NCBI GenBank assembly: GCA_004282875.1
Contig: SHLT01000007.1
Location: 1 to 49,337 of the forward strand
Direction: 5' to 3'
DNA length: 49,337 nt
Source: Chromatiales bacterium
GTDB lineage: Bacteria; Pseudomonadota; Gammaproteobacteria; Steroidobacterales; Woeseiaceae
Below, one piece after another: positions 19,849 through 29,883 of this stretch. Position 1 is the first letter of the stretch. The number at the start of each line of letters is the position of its first letter. Below the pieces are notes generated by a model. It saw only the letters and a list, made by a program, of their open reading frames with translations, was not told the DNA's origin and searched no databases. A program made the translations under genes and the position numbers.

Positions 19849-22800
19849 TCAGTTCAGTTCCCGTGTCGGTGCGTATAGAAGACGAACATTATTGGTCCCG
19901 AGTAGCTCCGTCAACTTGTCACGCAGCTCGCGACTCGGCCGCACGGCCCACTCGGGGCCCAGCGACAGCTTCGCCGACGCACTGGTCCCGACGTAGCGCA
20001 CCGACACGTCGCAGCTGCCTTCGCGGTAGGGAAGCAACACATCGTGCAGCTGGGTGAGGATGGCGTCGCCCTGCCCGTTGGTCGCAATACTGAGAACCAG
20101 GCTCTTGGCCCGGGACTCGATGACCCGGTCGATATGCAGCACGTTCTTGGCATTCACGGTCCAGCTGCCGATGAAGTCGTCGTAACGAAGAGCGCCCGAG
20201 ACCACCACGATTTCGTCCTTCACCAGCAGGTGACTGAACTCCTGGAAGGCCTCGCTGAAGAAGCTGATTTCCATGCGGCCCGTGTCGTCGTCAAGAACCA
20301 CACTGACACGATTCCCGCGCTTACGGACATCAACGATCAGGCCAGCGACGGTCGCCTCGCGCCGCGCCGCGTAGTCACGTTCACCCTTGTTGGTTTGCGG
20401 CGCCGGTTCCGCCGTGATGTCGCCGAGCTTGCCGTCGACAAAATAGCGCGCGTCGTGGCGCACGGCATCGAAAGGGTGCCCGGTCAGGTATAGACCCAGC
20501 GCCTCTTTTTCATTACTGAGGAAGAGGCGCTCCTGCCACTCGGCCAGCGCCACGGGTTTCATCCGGACTTCTTCGGTCTCTACGACGTCTCCCAACCCGA
20601 ACATGTCATTCTGTCCGGCCGCGGCGGCTTTCGCCTGCTGGTCGGCACTGCGCAACGCCTCGGGGACGTGATGCATCAGGCCGCGACGTGTTTCCCCGAA
20701 ACTGTCCATCGCCCCCGACTTGACCATCGCTTCCAGGGTCCGCCGGTTGATCTTCTCGTGGTCGACACGGCGGCAGAATTCAGCGAGGCTCGTGTACGGC
20801 CCGTTGGCGTCACGATCGGCAATCAGCGACTCGACGGCGCCCCGCCCCACGCCCTTGATGGCGCCCAGGCCATAGAGAATTGTATCCGCGGCTGACACGC
20901 TGAAGTGGTATGACGACGAGTTGATGTCCGGTCCCTGCAGCTCCAGGCCGAGCTGCCGGCAATCGTCCTTGAGCGTGACCAGCCGATCCGTATTCTGCAG
21001 GTCCGCGCTCATGACGGCGGCCATGAAGGCGGCCGGATAATGTGCCTTGAGATACGCGGTCTGGTACGACAAGACCGCATATGCAGCCGAGTGCGACTTG
21101 TTGAAGCCGTAGCCTGCAAATTTCTCCATGAGGTCGAAAATGCGCGTTGCCGTTTCCTGCGTGACGCCGCGTTCGGTCGCCCCCGTTACGAAGATCTCGC
21201 GCTGTTTCGCCATTTCTTCGGGCTTCTTCTTGCCCATGGCACGACGCAACAAATCCGCACCGCCAAGCGTGTAACCGGCCAGGACCTGTGCAATCTGCAT
21301 CACCTGTTCCTGGTAGAGAATGACGCCGTAGGTCTCTTCGAGCACCGGCTTCAGGTCCGGGTGCAGGTAGTCGATGTCGGCCTTGTTGGACGCGTGTTTG
21401 CGCGTGATGAAATCGTCAACCATGCCGGACTGCAGCGGTCCCGGCCTGAACAGGGCCACGAGGGCTACGAGATCGTCAAACTGATCGGGCCGCAGCCGCT
21501 TGATCAGGTCGCGCATACCGCTCGACTCGAGCTGGAAGACGGCCGCGGTCCTGGTGCTGCGCAGCAGTTCGAAGGTTCTTACGTCGTGTGCCGGAATGCG
21601 ACTGACATCGAGCTCCAGGCCGGGATTGGTCTCGTTGGCGATGCGCACGGCCCAGTCGATGATCGTCAGCGTCTTGAGACCGAGGAAGTCGAACTTAACA
21701 AGGCCGACCGCCTCAACGTCGTCCTTGTCGAGCTGGGTGACAACATTGGTACCGCCTTCCTCGCAGTAGAGTGGCGCGAAATCCGTCAGTGGACCGGGCG
21801 AGATAACCACCCCGCCGGCGTGCTTGCCGGCATTGCGTACCAGTCCTTCGAGCGACATCGCGAGATCGATGATGGCAGTCACTTCTTCGTCATCGCGGTA
21901 CATTGATGCCAGTTCGTCCGACTGCTCGAGCGCCTTCTCGAGGGTCATCCCGATCTCGAAGGGCACCTGTTTGGCGATCCGATCGACAAACCCGTATGGC
22001 TGACTGAGTACCCGGCCACAATCGCGAATGACGGCTTTCGCCGCCATGGTCCCAAAGGTGATGATCTGCGATACGCGTTCCCGCCCGTAGCGCCCGGCGA
22101 CGTAGTCGATGACGTCGTCGCGTCCTTCCATGCAGAAGTCGACATCGAAGTCAGGCATGGAAACGCGCTCCGGATTGAGAAAGCGCTCGAACAGCAGATC
22201 GTGCTCCAGTGGGTCGAGGTCGGTGATCCCGAGTATCCAGGCAACCAGCGAGCCCGCACCGGACCCGCGCCCCGGTCCGACCGGAACCTCGTTCTCTCTC
22301 GCCCAGCGAATGAAGTCCGCGACAATAAGGAAGTAACCGGGGAAGCCCATCGACTGGATGACGTCGAGCTCACTCTGCAGTCGTTCCAGGTACGGTGCAC
22401 TGAACGCGGCACGTTCGTTATCAGGGATCTCGCGCGTTTCGAAGATCGTCTCGAGAGCGGCTTGCAGTCCGCGCCGCGCTTCGGCTTCCAGGAAGTCCGC
22501 TTCTGTCTGTCCCTCGGGCACCGGAAACGCCGGGAGCACGCTCTCGCCGAGCGTGAGATCCAGGTTGCAGCGCCGCGCAATTTCGACGGTATTCGCCAGC
22601 GCCTCGGGCACGTCCGCGAACAGCTCCGCCATTTCTTCAGGTGATCGCAGGTATTGCTGCGGACTGTACAATCGCGGCCGCTCGGTATCCGCCAGAACCC
22701 GCGAGTCGTGGATACAGACACGCGCCTCGTGGGCATCGAAATCGCTTCGACTCAAAAAGCGTACATCGTTGGTCGCCACCACGGGAGTGCCTGTCCGGCT

Positions 22801-23370
22801 GGCAAGTTCGAGACTGGCGTGAACGCAGTCTTCCTCACCGGCACGGCCGGTGCGGATGAGTTCGAGGTAGAAACGGTCCGGAAATACCGCTTTCCAGCCT
22901 TCGAGAAGTTCGCGCGCCTGTTCCGCATGCTGGGCATGCAGTGCATGACCGATATCGCTGTGCAGGCCGCCGGACAAGGCCAGCAGCCCCGAACAGGTTT
23001 CAGCGGTCAGCCATTCACGCCTTGCGAGCGGCTCACCGCGCACCTGGCCCTCGATGTAACTGCGCGTCACAAGTTCCGACAAGTTGCGATACCCGTCGTT
23101 GGTCTGCACCAGCAGCAGCAGCGAATAGGGCCGGTCCGGCTCGTCCTCGTTCAGGATGCGCAGGTCCAGGCCAATCAAGGGCTTGATGCCGGCGGCAATC
23201 GCCTTGCGATAAAATTTCACGAGGCCGAAGAGATTATTCTGGTCGGTCAGCGCAACGGCCGGCATGCCGTGTTCGGCACACTGGCTCATTAACGAAGGGA
23301 TCCGGATGGTGCTGTCCACCATCGAATACTCGGTGTGAACATGCAAATGTACGAAGGTCGGCCTGCTCAC
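19849..23370 (-). CDS. dnaE: DNA polymerase III subunit alpha
   Basis: The replicative polymerase catalytic subunit. The N-terminal PHP domain starts [14 protein letters not shown] with the HxH motif. The polymerase active site is PDFDVDF near residue 395, whose Asp pair binds catalytic metals, preceded by [14 protein letters not shown] near 358 and followed by the [24 protein letters not shown] region near 755. A C-terminal OB fold includes [24 protein letters not shown] near 1010. Length 1173 fits the E. coli DnaE class (1160). The start overlaps rnhB by 4 nt. Confidence 0.98.
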   Translation of the reverse strand: MSRPTFVHLHVHTEYSMVDSTIRIPSLMSQCAEHGMPAVALTDQNNLFGLVKFYRKAIAAGIKPLIGLDLRILNEDEPDRPYSLLLLVQTNDGYRNLSELVTRSYIEGQVRGEPLARREWLTAETCSGLLALSGGLHSDIGHALHAQHAEQARELLEGWKAVFPDRFYLELIRTGRAGEEDCVHASLELASRTGTPVVATNDVRFLSRSDFDAHEARVCIHDSRVLADTERPRLYSPQQYLRSPEEMAELFADVPEALANTVEIARRCNLDLTLGESVLPAFPVPEGQTEADFLEAEARRGLQAALETIFETREIPDNERAAFSAPYLERLQSELDVIQSMGFPGYFLIVADFIRWARENEVPVGPGRGSGAGSLVAWILGITDLDPLEHDLLFERFLNPERVSMPDFDVDFCMEGRDDVIDYVAGRYGRERVSQIITFGTMAAKAVIRDCGRVLSQPYGFVDRIAKQVPFEIGMTLEKALEQSDELASMYRDDEEVTAIIDLAMSLEGLVRNAGKHAGGVVISPGPLTDFAPLYCEEGGTNVVTQLDKDDVEAVGLVKFDFLGLKTLTIIDWAVRIANETNPGLELDVSRIPAHDVRTFELLRSTRTAAVFQLESSGMRDLIKRLRPDQFDDLVALVALFRPGPLQSGMVDDFITRKHASNKADIDYLHPDLKPVLEETYGVILYQEQVMQIAQVLAGYTLGGADLLRRAMGKKKPEEMAKQREIFVTGATERGVTQETATRIFDLMEKFAGYGFNKSHSAAYAVLSYQTAYLKAHYPAAFMAAVMSADLQNTDRLVTLKDDCRQLGLELQGPDINSSSYHFSVSAADTILYGLGAIKGVGRGAVESLIADRDANGPYTSLAEFCRRVDHEKINRRTLEAMVKSGAMDSFGETRRGLMHHVPEALRSADQQAKAAAAGQNDMFGLGDVVETEEVRMKPVALAEWQERLFLSNEKEALGLYLTGHPFDAVRHDARYFVDGKLGDITAEPAPQTNKGERDYAARREATVAGLIVDVRKRGNRVSVVLDDDTGRMEISFFSEAFQEFSHLLVKDEIVVVSGALRYDDFIGSWTVNAKNVLHIDRVIESRAKSLVLSIATNGQGDAILTQLHDVLLPYREGSCDVSVRYVGTSASAKLSLGPEWAVRPSRELRDKLTELLGTNNVRLLYAPTRELN

Positions 23371-23969
23371 GATGCAGCCCTCACGGGCGCAAAGCTGTAA
23401 CGATGCTGCTCACACGGCCCGTGGCTGCGCAGGCGATCGCAATGCACCTTTGTCCCGTAACCCTTGTGCCGTGCGAATTCGTATTCGGGATGCACGCGAT
23501 CGAGAAACTCCATGATCCCGTCGCGAGTAGTTTTCGCAATAATCGACGCGGCACTGATGGCGGGAATCTTGCCGTCGCCACCCACGATCGCCTCACCCTG
23601 GAGTCGTAAATCATCAAACTCCAGGTCGGGCAGACGGTTACCATCGACCTGCACGCCCGTTGGCGTCACCGACAGAAAACCGATCGCCCGCCGCATCGCC
23701 AGCATCGTCGCCGCGAGAATATTCAGCTCGTCAATTTCGGCCGGATCGGCCCAGGCCACCGACCATGACAGGGAGCGTCCGCGAATTTCGCGCGCCAACG
23801 CATCGCGGCGAGCGGCTGACAGCTTTTTGGAATCCGCAAGGCCCGGAATAAGGTCGTCAGGTCGCAGAATGACGGCGCTCGCCACGACCGGACCCGCGAG
23901 TGGTCCGCGTCCCGCCTCGTCGACTCCGGCCACGAGATCGCCTAATTCGAACAGTCTTGCCTGCAGCAT
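23367..23969 (-). CDS. rnhB: Ribonuclease HII
   Basis: Cleaves RNA in RNA-DNA hybrids and starts removal of misincorporated ribonucleotides. The active-site Asp-Glu pair is in [21 protein letters not shown] near residues 12-32. [12 protein letters not shown] near 140 and the Asp of FLDRVHPEY complete the site; HKGYGT follows. I use the ATG at 23969 ([10 protein letters not shown]), which avoids overlap with lpxB. The frame is open to 24029 inside lpxB without family support. It lies between lpxB and dnaE as usual. Confidence 0.95.
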   Translation of the reverse strand: MLQARLFELGDLVAGVDEAGRGPLAGPVVASAVILRPDDLIPGLADSKKLSAARRDALAREIRGRSLSWSVAWADPAEIDELNILAATMLAMRRAIGFLSVTPTGVQVDGNRLPDLEFDDLRLQGEAIVGGDGKIPAISAASIIAKTTRDGIMEFLDRVHPEYEFARHKGYGTKVHCDRLRSHGPCEQHRYSFAPVRAAS

Positions 23970-23991
23970 GGGTGGTGTGAGATTTGCCCCG

Positions 23992-25131
23992 TTAACGCCG
24001 CGCCAGCTCGAGAACGGCAGCGGCGGCATGCTGGTCTGAATCCAGTGCCAGCTCCGCTCTCAGTCTATCAAATCTCTCGCTAATGAATTGCCGTCGTTGC
24101 GGGTCGTCGAGAAGCTCGATGACGGCATTGGCAATGGCGGCCGGCTGGGCGTCATGCTGCATGAACTCCGGCACCAGCGGGTCCTCGGTCAGAAGGTTTG
24201 GCAACGTATAGTGGGTGAGTTTCACCATCCCCAGCTTGATCGCAATGAAGTAGCTCATGAAGGCCACGCGATACGTCGCGACCGCCGGCTTGCGCAGCAT
24301 GGCCGCCTCGAGCACGGCGGTACCCGAGGCCATGAGCACGACGTCCGCGGCCGTCATGGCCAGTTCGGACTTGCCCTCAACCAGCGTGACAGCATCGGCA
24401 ATGCCCGCCTCTGCCAGCTGTGCCTCGATCAACGATCTGAGACCCGGGGCCGCGACCGGCGTGACGAAGTGCACCGCCGGCCTGGCCGCACGAATATTTG
24501 CGGCGGCGGCGGCGACAATACCGCCGACACGATGAATCTCGCCTGCGCGACTGCCCGGCAGTAAAGCGACCACCGGATCAGCTTCGATGTTCAACTGCGC
24601 GCGCGCCGCAGCGACATCGACACGTTCCGGCGCTCCGTGTGCGCTCGGATGGCCGACGAAAACGGCATTCACGCCGTGCCTCTCATACAACGCCGGTTCG
24701 AACGGCAGAATACACAAAACCGTGTCTGCAGCCTTTTTTACCTTCTTGACCCGTCCCGGGCGCCATGCCCAGATGGAGGGACTGACGTAGTGCACGGTTT
24801 TGATACCGGCCTTGCGGAGTTTTTTCTCCAGGCCGAGGTTGAAGTCGGGTGCATCGATCCCGACGAACACGTCCGGCGGCGATTCTTTCCAGCGGCGGGC
24901 CAGTTCGCGCCGCAGGCGTAGCAAGCGCGGGATATGCACCAGGGGTTCGACGAGGCCCATGACGGCAAGCGACTCGGCGGGCTCCCAGCAATCGCAACCC
25001 GCTTCGATCATCCGGGGTCCGGCCACACCTTCGATTACGGCGTCAGGATGGCGCGCACGCAGGGCACGAATCAGTCCGGCGCCAAGCACGTCACCGGATG
25101 CTTCGCCAGCAACCAGTCCTATTTTCATCAA
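23992..25131 (-). CDS. lpxB: Lipid-A-disaccharide synthase
   Basis: A GT19 glycosyltransferase that joins UDP-2,3-diacylglucosamine and lipid X to make the lipid A disaccharide at the inner membrane. The signature [17 protein letters not shown] is at the N terminus. [17 protein letters not shown] near residue 97, [19 protein letters not shown] near 118, [10 protein letters not shown] near 195, and [18 protein letters not shown] near 270 are all typical. It follows lpxA by 6 nt. Confidence 0.96.
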   Translation of the reverse strand: MMKIGLVAGEASGDVLGAGLIRALRARHPDAVIEGVAGPRMIEAGCDCWEPAESLAVMGLVEPLVHIPRLLRLRRELARRWKESPPDVFVGIDAPDFNLGLEKKLRKAGIKTVHYVSPSIWAWRPGRVKKVKKAADTVLCILPFEPALYERHGVNAVFVGHPSAHGAPERVDVAAARAQLNIEADPVVALLPGSRAGEIHRVGGIVAAAAANIRAARPAVHFVTPVAAPGLRSLIEAQLAEAGIADAVTLVEGKSELAMTAADVVLMASGTAVLEAAMLRKPAVATYRVAFMSYFIAIKLGMVKLTHYTLPNLLTEDPLVPEFMQHDAQPAAIANAVIELLDDPQRRQFISERFDRLRAELALDSDQHAAAAVLELARR

Positions 25132-25137
25132 TGCAGT

Positions 25138-25908
25138 CTAGCGTGCCAGACCGCGCTCGGACGAGCGCAGTGATTCGAGAAACAGGTCGAGCTCGGGTTG
25201 CGTCTTTGCCAGCTCGGCGATTTCCTCGATAGCTTCGGCTTTCTTTTTGCCCTTTCGGAACGTGACCCGGTAAGCATTCTTGATATTGCGGATCTGCTCG
25301 GTCGAGAAATCACGCCGCTTCAGGCCTTCACTGTTGATACCCCGGGCCACAGCGGGCTGCCCCGAGACCATCGTGTAGGCCGGCACGTCGCGATTGACGC
25401 CCGTGTACATGCCGAGAAATGCATGCGCCCCGATCTTGCAAAACTGGTGGATACCGGAGAAGCCACCACAAATTACCCAGTCGCCGACGTGTACATGGCC
25501 AGCCAGCGTCGTGTTATTTGCCATGATCGTCTTGTTACCCACAACGCAATCATGTGCGATATGCACGTACGCCATGATCCAGTTGTCGTCGCCAATTACC
25601 GTATCGCCGAGGTCCTGCGTGGTTCCCCGGCTCAGCGTGCAGAACTCGCGAATCGTGTTGCGATCACCAATGGTCAGACGTGTCGGTTCACCGGCATATT
25701 TCTTGTCCTGAGGGTCGTCGCCAATCGACGCAAACTGGTAGATGCGATTCTCATTACCGATCTTCGTCGGACCATTAATCACCACGTGACTATCGATTCG
25801 CGTACCGCTGCCAATCTCGACATGGTCGCCAATGATGGCATAGGGACCAATCTCGACATCGTCAGCAATGATTGCCGTGTCCGATACTATGGCTGTCGAA
25901 TGAATCAT
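25138..25908 (-). CDS. lpxA: UDP-N-acetylglucosamine acyltransferase LpxA
   Basis: The first step of lipid A synthesis: transfers a 3-hydroxyacyl chain from acyl carrier protein to UDP-GlcNAc. The 256-residue protein is a left-handed beta-helix of hexapeptide repeats with the catalytic His in HIAHDCVVGN near residue 121. The C-terminal helical part follows GINSEGLKRRDFS. Its start overlaps the end of lpxD by 4 nt, so there is no room for fabZ, which normally lies between them. Confidence 0.96.
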   Translation of the reverse strand: MIHSTAIVSDTAIIADDVEIGPYAIIGDHVEIGSGTRIDSHVVINGPTKIGNENRIYQFASIGDDPQDKKYAGEPTRLTIGDRNTIREFCTLSRGTTQDLGDTVIGDDNWIMAYVHIAHDCVVGNKTIMANNTTLAGHVHVGDWVICGGFSGIHQFCKIGAHAFLGMYTGVNRDVPAYTMVSGQPAVARGINSEGLKRRDFSTEQIRNIKNAYRVTFRKGKKKAEAIEEIAELAKTQPELDLFLESLRSSERGLAR

Positions 25909-26912
25909 TGTTGTTCCAGCTTCTTGACTCGCGCCTGCAGCGCTTCAATGCGCCTGAATCTACCAAGCTTTTTCGCCCAGTCCCTGGCCGGTTCCGCGGG
26001 AAAACTGGCCAGGTAAGTCCCGGGCTCGGTAATGTCTTTGGACGCGAAAGATTTTGCGCCGATGATGACATCGTCGCAAATTGAGATGTGCCCTACGGCA
26101 CCCCCCATACCGGCAAACATGCAGCGTTTGCCGATGGTCGTGCTGCCCGCAATGCCGGACATCGCCGCCATGGCCGTGTGCTCGCCAACATGGACATTGT
26201 GGGCGATCATGCACAGGTTATCGATGCGTACCCCATTCTCGATAACGGTATCCTCGATTGCCCCGCAGTCCACGGTGGTATTGGCACCAATCTCGACGTC
26301 GTCACCGATACGCACGCCGCCAACCTGCGGCACCTTGATCCACCCCTCTGCCGACATGGCATTGCCAAAGCCGTCAGCACCCAGCACCACACCCGGATGA
26401 AATATGCCCCGCCTGCCGATTACGACGGCACGCGCCAGCGTCACGTTGGCAATGAAGCGGCAATCGTCGCCGATGTCGCAGTCCGGGCCGATGACGGTGC
26501 CGGGGCCGACGTACACATTCTCGCCGATGCGGGAGTGTTTGCCGACCACGACATTCGGCGCGAGATGCGCGCTTGACGCAACCGTCGCCGTGTCGTCAAC
26601 GACGGCGGATGAATGCACGCCTGGCGCGTATACCGGCGGTGGGAACACGGCAGCCGCCATGCGTGCGTAGCACGCATACGGGTCGTCATGCAGGAGCGCC
26701 GCAACCGGGCAATCGGGCGCATCAGCGGGACGCAATACAACAGCAGCCGCCTTCGTGGAAGACAGCTGCTGCTTGTAGGCTTTGCTGGCGAGAAACGTCA
26801 GTGACTCTGCGGTGGCGTTCGGCAACGAGGCGACGCCGCTGACAACAGAGTCAGGGTTGCCGATCAGCTCACAGCCAAACCGTGTGGCAAGTTCTCCGAG
26901 GCTGATCGGCAT
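25905..26912 (-). CDS. lpxD: UDP-3-O-acylglucosamine N-acyltransferase LpxD
   Basis: The third step of lipid A synthesis: adds an N-linked 3-hydroxyacyl chain. The N-terminal uridine-binding domain begins ISLGELATRFGCELIG and contains NATAESLTFLASKAYKQQL. A hexapeptide-repeat beta-helix follows (VVGKHSRIGENVYVGPGTVIGPDC), with the catalytic region CMIAHNVHVGEHTAMAAM near residue 240. The C-terminal helix ends KLEQQ. Length 335 is typical. It lies 11 nt after skp. Confidence 0.96.
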   Translation of the reverse strand: MPISLGELATRFGCELIGNPDSVVSGVASLPNATAESLTFLASKAYKQQLSSTKAAAVVLRPADAPDCPVAALLHDDPYACYARMAAAVFPPPVYAPGVHSSAVVDDTATVASSAHLAPNVVVGKHSRIGENVYVGPGTVIGPDCDIGDDCRFIANVTLARAVVIGRRGIFHPGVVLGADGFGNAMSAEGWIKVPQVGGVRIGDDVEIGANTTVDCGAIEDTVIENGVRIDNLCMIAHNVHVGEHTAMAAMSGIAGSTTIGKRCMFAGMGGAVGHISICDDVIIGAKSFASKDITEPGTYLASFPAEPARDWAKKLGRFRRIEALQARVKKLEQQ

Positions 26913-26923
26913 TGGGAAAGATC

Positions 26924-27463
26924 TTAGTTGGCGCTCGTAGCCTGGTAGTTGGCCTCAACCGCACGCAGTACGTCATCGGTGATATTCGCCGCACTGTTTG
27001 CGTAGAGCACGCCATCACCGACGATCAGGTCATACCCCTGGGCCTCGGCATAATCCTGTACCTGCTTGAGCATGGCGCGCTGCAGCAGACCGTATTCCTC
27101 GTTCTGACGTACGTTCAGATCTTCCTGGAATTCGTTCTGTAAGCGCGTGAGGTCACGCTGCAGTTCACGCAGATCCTTCTCAAGATTACGGCGTTCCGTC
27201 TCACCCATGACAGCAACGTCCTTCTGTGCCTTGGCCGCCATGTCCTCGTACTCTTTTTGCTTCGCCTGGAATTCACGCTGACGTGGCGCGAATTCTTCCT
27301 GCAAAGCGTCCATAGCGACTTTGGTCTGCGGAGCCCGCTCAATCAATGCCGGCAAACTTACGACGCCGATCTTCATTTCCTGTGCCATTGCAGGGAGTGC
27401 CAGTGCACAGACGAGGGCAACGCCCAGAAGAGCTTTTGCCAATTGTTGCGTTACAAACTTCAT
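26924..27463 (-). CDS. skp: Periplasmic chaperone Skp/OmpH
   Basis: Holds unfolded outer-membrane proteins during transit to the Bam complex. A signal peptide (MKFVTQQLAKALLGVALV, cleaved after PAMAQ) precedes MKIGVVSLPALIERAPQ and a long helical, charged segment (EFAPRQREFQAKQKEYEDMA and onwards) that forms the tentacle-like coiled coil. The C-terminal VGDGVLYANSAANITDDVLRAV is family-typical. The ATG at 27463 is preferred over 27475. It lies between bamA and lpxD. Confidence 0.92.
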   Translation of the reverse strand: MKFVTQQLAKALLGVALVCALALPAMAQEMKIGVVSLPALIERAPQTKVAMDALQEEFAPRQREFQAKQKEYEDMAAKAQKDVAVMGETERRNLEKDLRELQRDLTRLQNEFQEDLNVRQNEEYGLLQRAMLKQVQDYAEAQGYDLIVGDGVLYANSAANITDDVLRAVEANYQATSAN

Positions 27464-27481
27464 AAAAAAATCCATACCTGA

Positions 27482-29863
27482 TTAAAATGCTTGTCCGATG
27501 GAGAACTGGAAGCGTTCCAGCTCATCCCCGAAGTACCTGTCATTGCCGTCATACGCATTCAGCGGATAGGCATAACTAAAGCGGAACAGGCCCAGCGGCG
27601 CGAGCCACTGTACGCCAATTCCTACCGACGAGCGCAGCTCGTCGAAGTCCGGTTTGTACTCGATCGGCGAACCGAGTCTGTCGGTAAATTCCACCTCGCC
27701 CGTATTGAACACATTGCCGATATCGTAGAACAGGCTGGCCCTTGCCTGGCTGGCCCATTTGTCCGGAAGCGGGAGTATAAGCTCTACCTGACTGGCAACC
27801 AACATGTTGCCGCCATAGGGTCGGCCAAAGCTGTCCCGGGGACCGAGGTAAGACTCCTTGTAGCCGCGTACGGACTGGGGTCCACCGCCGTAGAACTGTT
27901 TGTACGGGGGCAATGCCGTGGTATCGCCCATGGCCTCGCCGAGGCCCAGTTCCGCATTGACGCGCAGCGTCCATTTGTTGCTCCAGAGCGGTATGTATTT
28001 CGTAAAATTGTAGCGCGCCTGGAAAAACTCGACGTCACTGCCCGGCACGGCCACCGACAGGAACAACTGCTGCCGCGTGCCGCGGTTGGCGAACAGCGCG
28101 CGGTTGCGGCTGTCGTAGCTCCACCCGGCGATCAGCTCGAAAGTGTCGAACTCGGTGCCGAAAAACGTCGCGCCGAAACCCACATCCTCAATAAAAGGGT
28201 TACCGTTGTTGGCCACCCATTCCTGGGCCTGCCGCGTGCTGTTGGTCGACGACAGCAATTCCGAATGCTGGAACGTCGCGCCGAAAGACAGGGTCTGGTA
28301 TTCCGAAATCGGGTAACCGTAATCCACCGTTGCGCCGGCGCTCGTCGTCGAGAAGTCGGACGCCGCGGAGGTGAACTGCGTAATGTCCCGGTAATTGATG
28401 CTCAGGGTGCGGCGAACACCATCCATCGTGCGATACGGATCGGTGTGCGAAACGCTATAGAGTTTCTGGAAACGTCCGGAGTTCAGCTGGACCGCCACGC
28501 GATCGCCGGTCCCCAGGAAGTTCGTGTGCACGATGCTGCCGTTCAACATGATTTTCTGCGAATCGGAGTAGCCGATACCGCCCGAGAACTGGCCCGGCAT
28601 GCGGTACTCAACGTCGAAATCCACGTCGACCAGGTCCGGGCTGCCCGGAACCGGCGTGTTGTCGACTTCGACGCTCTCGACGAACGGCAGACGTTGCAGC
28701 CGGATCTTGGAGCGGTCAACCAGCAGATTGGAAAGATACGAACCTTCCAGTTGCCGCATCTCCCGGCGCAGCACTTCGTCATCGACCTGGTCAACGCCAC
28801 GGAAATTGATGTTACGCACGTAAACACGACTCTTCGGATTCACGTAGAAAGTAATCGATGCTTCTTTCTTCTCATGGTCGAGTTCGGGAACCGGCTCAAC
28901 TTCCGAATTGGCATAACCTTCCTCGCCGAGTCGAAAATTCATGAGGTCCGCAGTCTGCGTCAACATGTTCTGGTTAAACACCGAGCCTGGCTGCGCGAGT
29001 ATCAAACTTCGCAGGTATGCCTCACTGATCACCATGTCGCCCACAAGCTTGACTTCGGAAATCGTATAGAGATCCCCTTCATCAACATTGATCGTGACGA
29101 AGATGTCTTTCTTGTTTGGTGAAATTGCCACCTGCGTCGAATCGATCCTGAAGTCGGCGTAGCCTCGATCCATGTAAAACGACCGCAAGATTTCGAGATC
29201 ACCTTCCAGCGCCTCTTTCGCATAGCGATCGTCCTGGCGAACCCACGACAGCCAGTTGGCTGTGTCGAGCGTGAAGTCAGAGCGAATCTCATCGTCGTCA
29301 AAGGTATTGTTGCCGACGATATTGACCTGGCGAATCTTCGCGCGATCCCCCTCCTTGACGTTAACCTGGATACGGACCGTGTTGTTTGGGCGATCCGTAA
29401 TTTCAGTGTCAATAAAAACGCCGTATTTGCCGCGATCGTAGTACTGCTCGCGCAGGAACATCTCGACGTTGTCGAGGACAGACCGATCGAAGGTGCGACC
29501 GCGCGCCAGACCAACACTGCGCAGCGAGTCCATCAGGTCTTCGGTCTTGATGTCCTTGTTGCCGTCGATGGAAAAACTCTCGATCGAAGGACGCTCGCGA
29601 ACAACGATCAGCAACGTGTCACCATCACGGCGCATTTCAATGTTATCGAAAAGGTTCTGACCGTAGAGAGCGCGAATCGCCTCGCCGACACGCACACCGT
29701 CAACGGTGTCGCCGATGTTGATAGGCAGGTAATTGAATACCGTTCCTTCAGAAATACGCTGCAAACCCTCGACGCGCATATCCTTGACGACGAAACTATC
29801 TGCGGCCGTTGAAGTTAACGGCAGCAAAATCAGCAACGCGAACAATGTAACTCTAATCTGCAA
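27482..29863 (-). CDS. bamA: Outer-membrane protein assembly factor BamA
   Basis: The central beta-barrel insertase of the Bam complex. A signal peptide (MQIRVTLFALLILLPLTSTAA) precedes FVVKDMRVEGLQRISEGTVFNYLPI, the start of the first of five POTRA domains, which run to about residue 420. The C-terminal barrel contains the family lid motif SVRGYKESYLGPRD near 668 and ends in QFSIGQAF, with the terminal Phe that marks barrel proteins. Length 793 is close to the E. coli protein (810). It lies between rseP and skp. Confidence 0.97.
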   Translation of the reverse strand: MQIRVTLFALLILLPLTSTAADSFVVKDMRVEGLQRISEGTVFNYLPINIGDTVDGVRVGEAIRALYGQNLFDNIEMRRDGDTLLIVVRERPSIESFSIDGNKDIKTEDLMDSLRSVGLARGRTFDRSVLDNVEMFLREQYYDRGKYGVFIDTEITDRPNNTVRIQVNVKEGDRAKIRQVNIVGNNTFDDDEIRSDFTLDTANWLSWVRQDDRYAKEALEGDLEILRSFYMDRGYADFRIDSTQVAISPNKKDIFVTINVDEGDLYTISEVKLVGDMVISEAYLRSLILAQPGSVFNQNMLTQTADLMNFRLGEEGYANSEVEPVPELDHEKKEASITFYVNPKSRVYVRNINFRGVDQVDDEVLRREMRQLEGSYLSNLLVDRSKIRLQRLPFVESVEVDNTPVPGSPDLVDVDFDVEYRMPGQFSGGIGYSDSQKIMLNGSIVHTNFLGTGDRVAVQLNSGRFQKLYSVSHTDPYRTMDGVRRTLSINYRDITQFTSAASDFSTTSAGATVDYGYPISEYQTLSFGATFQHSELLSSTNSTRQAQEWVANNGNPFIEDVGFGATFFGTEFDTFELIAGWSYDSRNRALFANRGTRQQLFLSVAVPGSDVEFFQARYNFTKYIPLWSNKWTLRVNAELGLGEAMGDTTALPPYKQFYGGGPQSVRGYKESYLGPRDSFGRPYGGNMLVASQVELILPLPDKWASQARASLFYDIGNVFNTGEVEFTDRLGSPIEYKPDFDELRSSVGIGVQWLAPLGLFRFSYAYPLNAYDGNDRYFGDELERFQFSIGQAF

Positions 29864-29883
29864 TGTATTTCCGTCCGTCCCGG

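Noticed and set aside
27491-29122. A 543-codon plus-strand frame opposite bamA
   Set aside because: It lies wholly opposite BamA barrel and POTRA sequence, has no domain or ribosome-binding site, and reads like the complement of Asp/Gly-rich codons.
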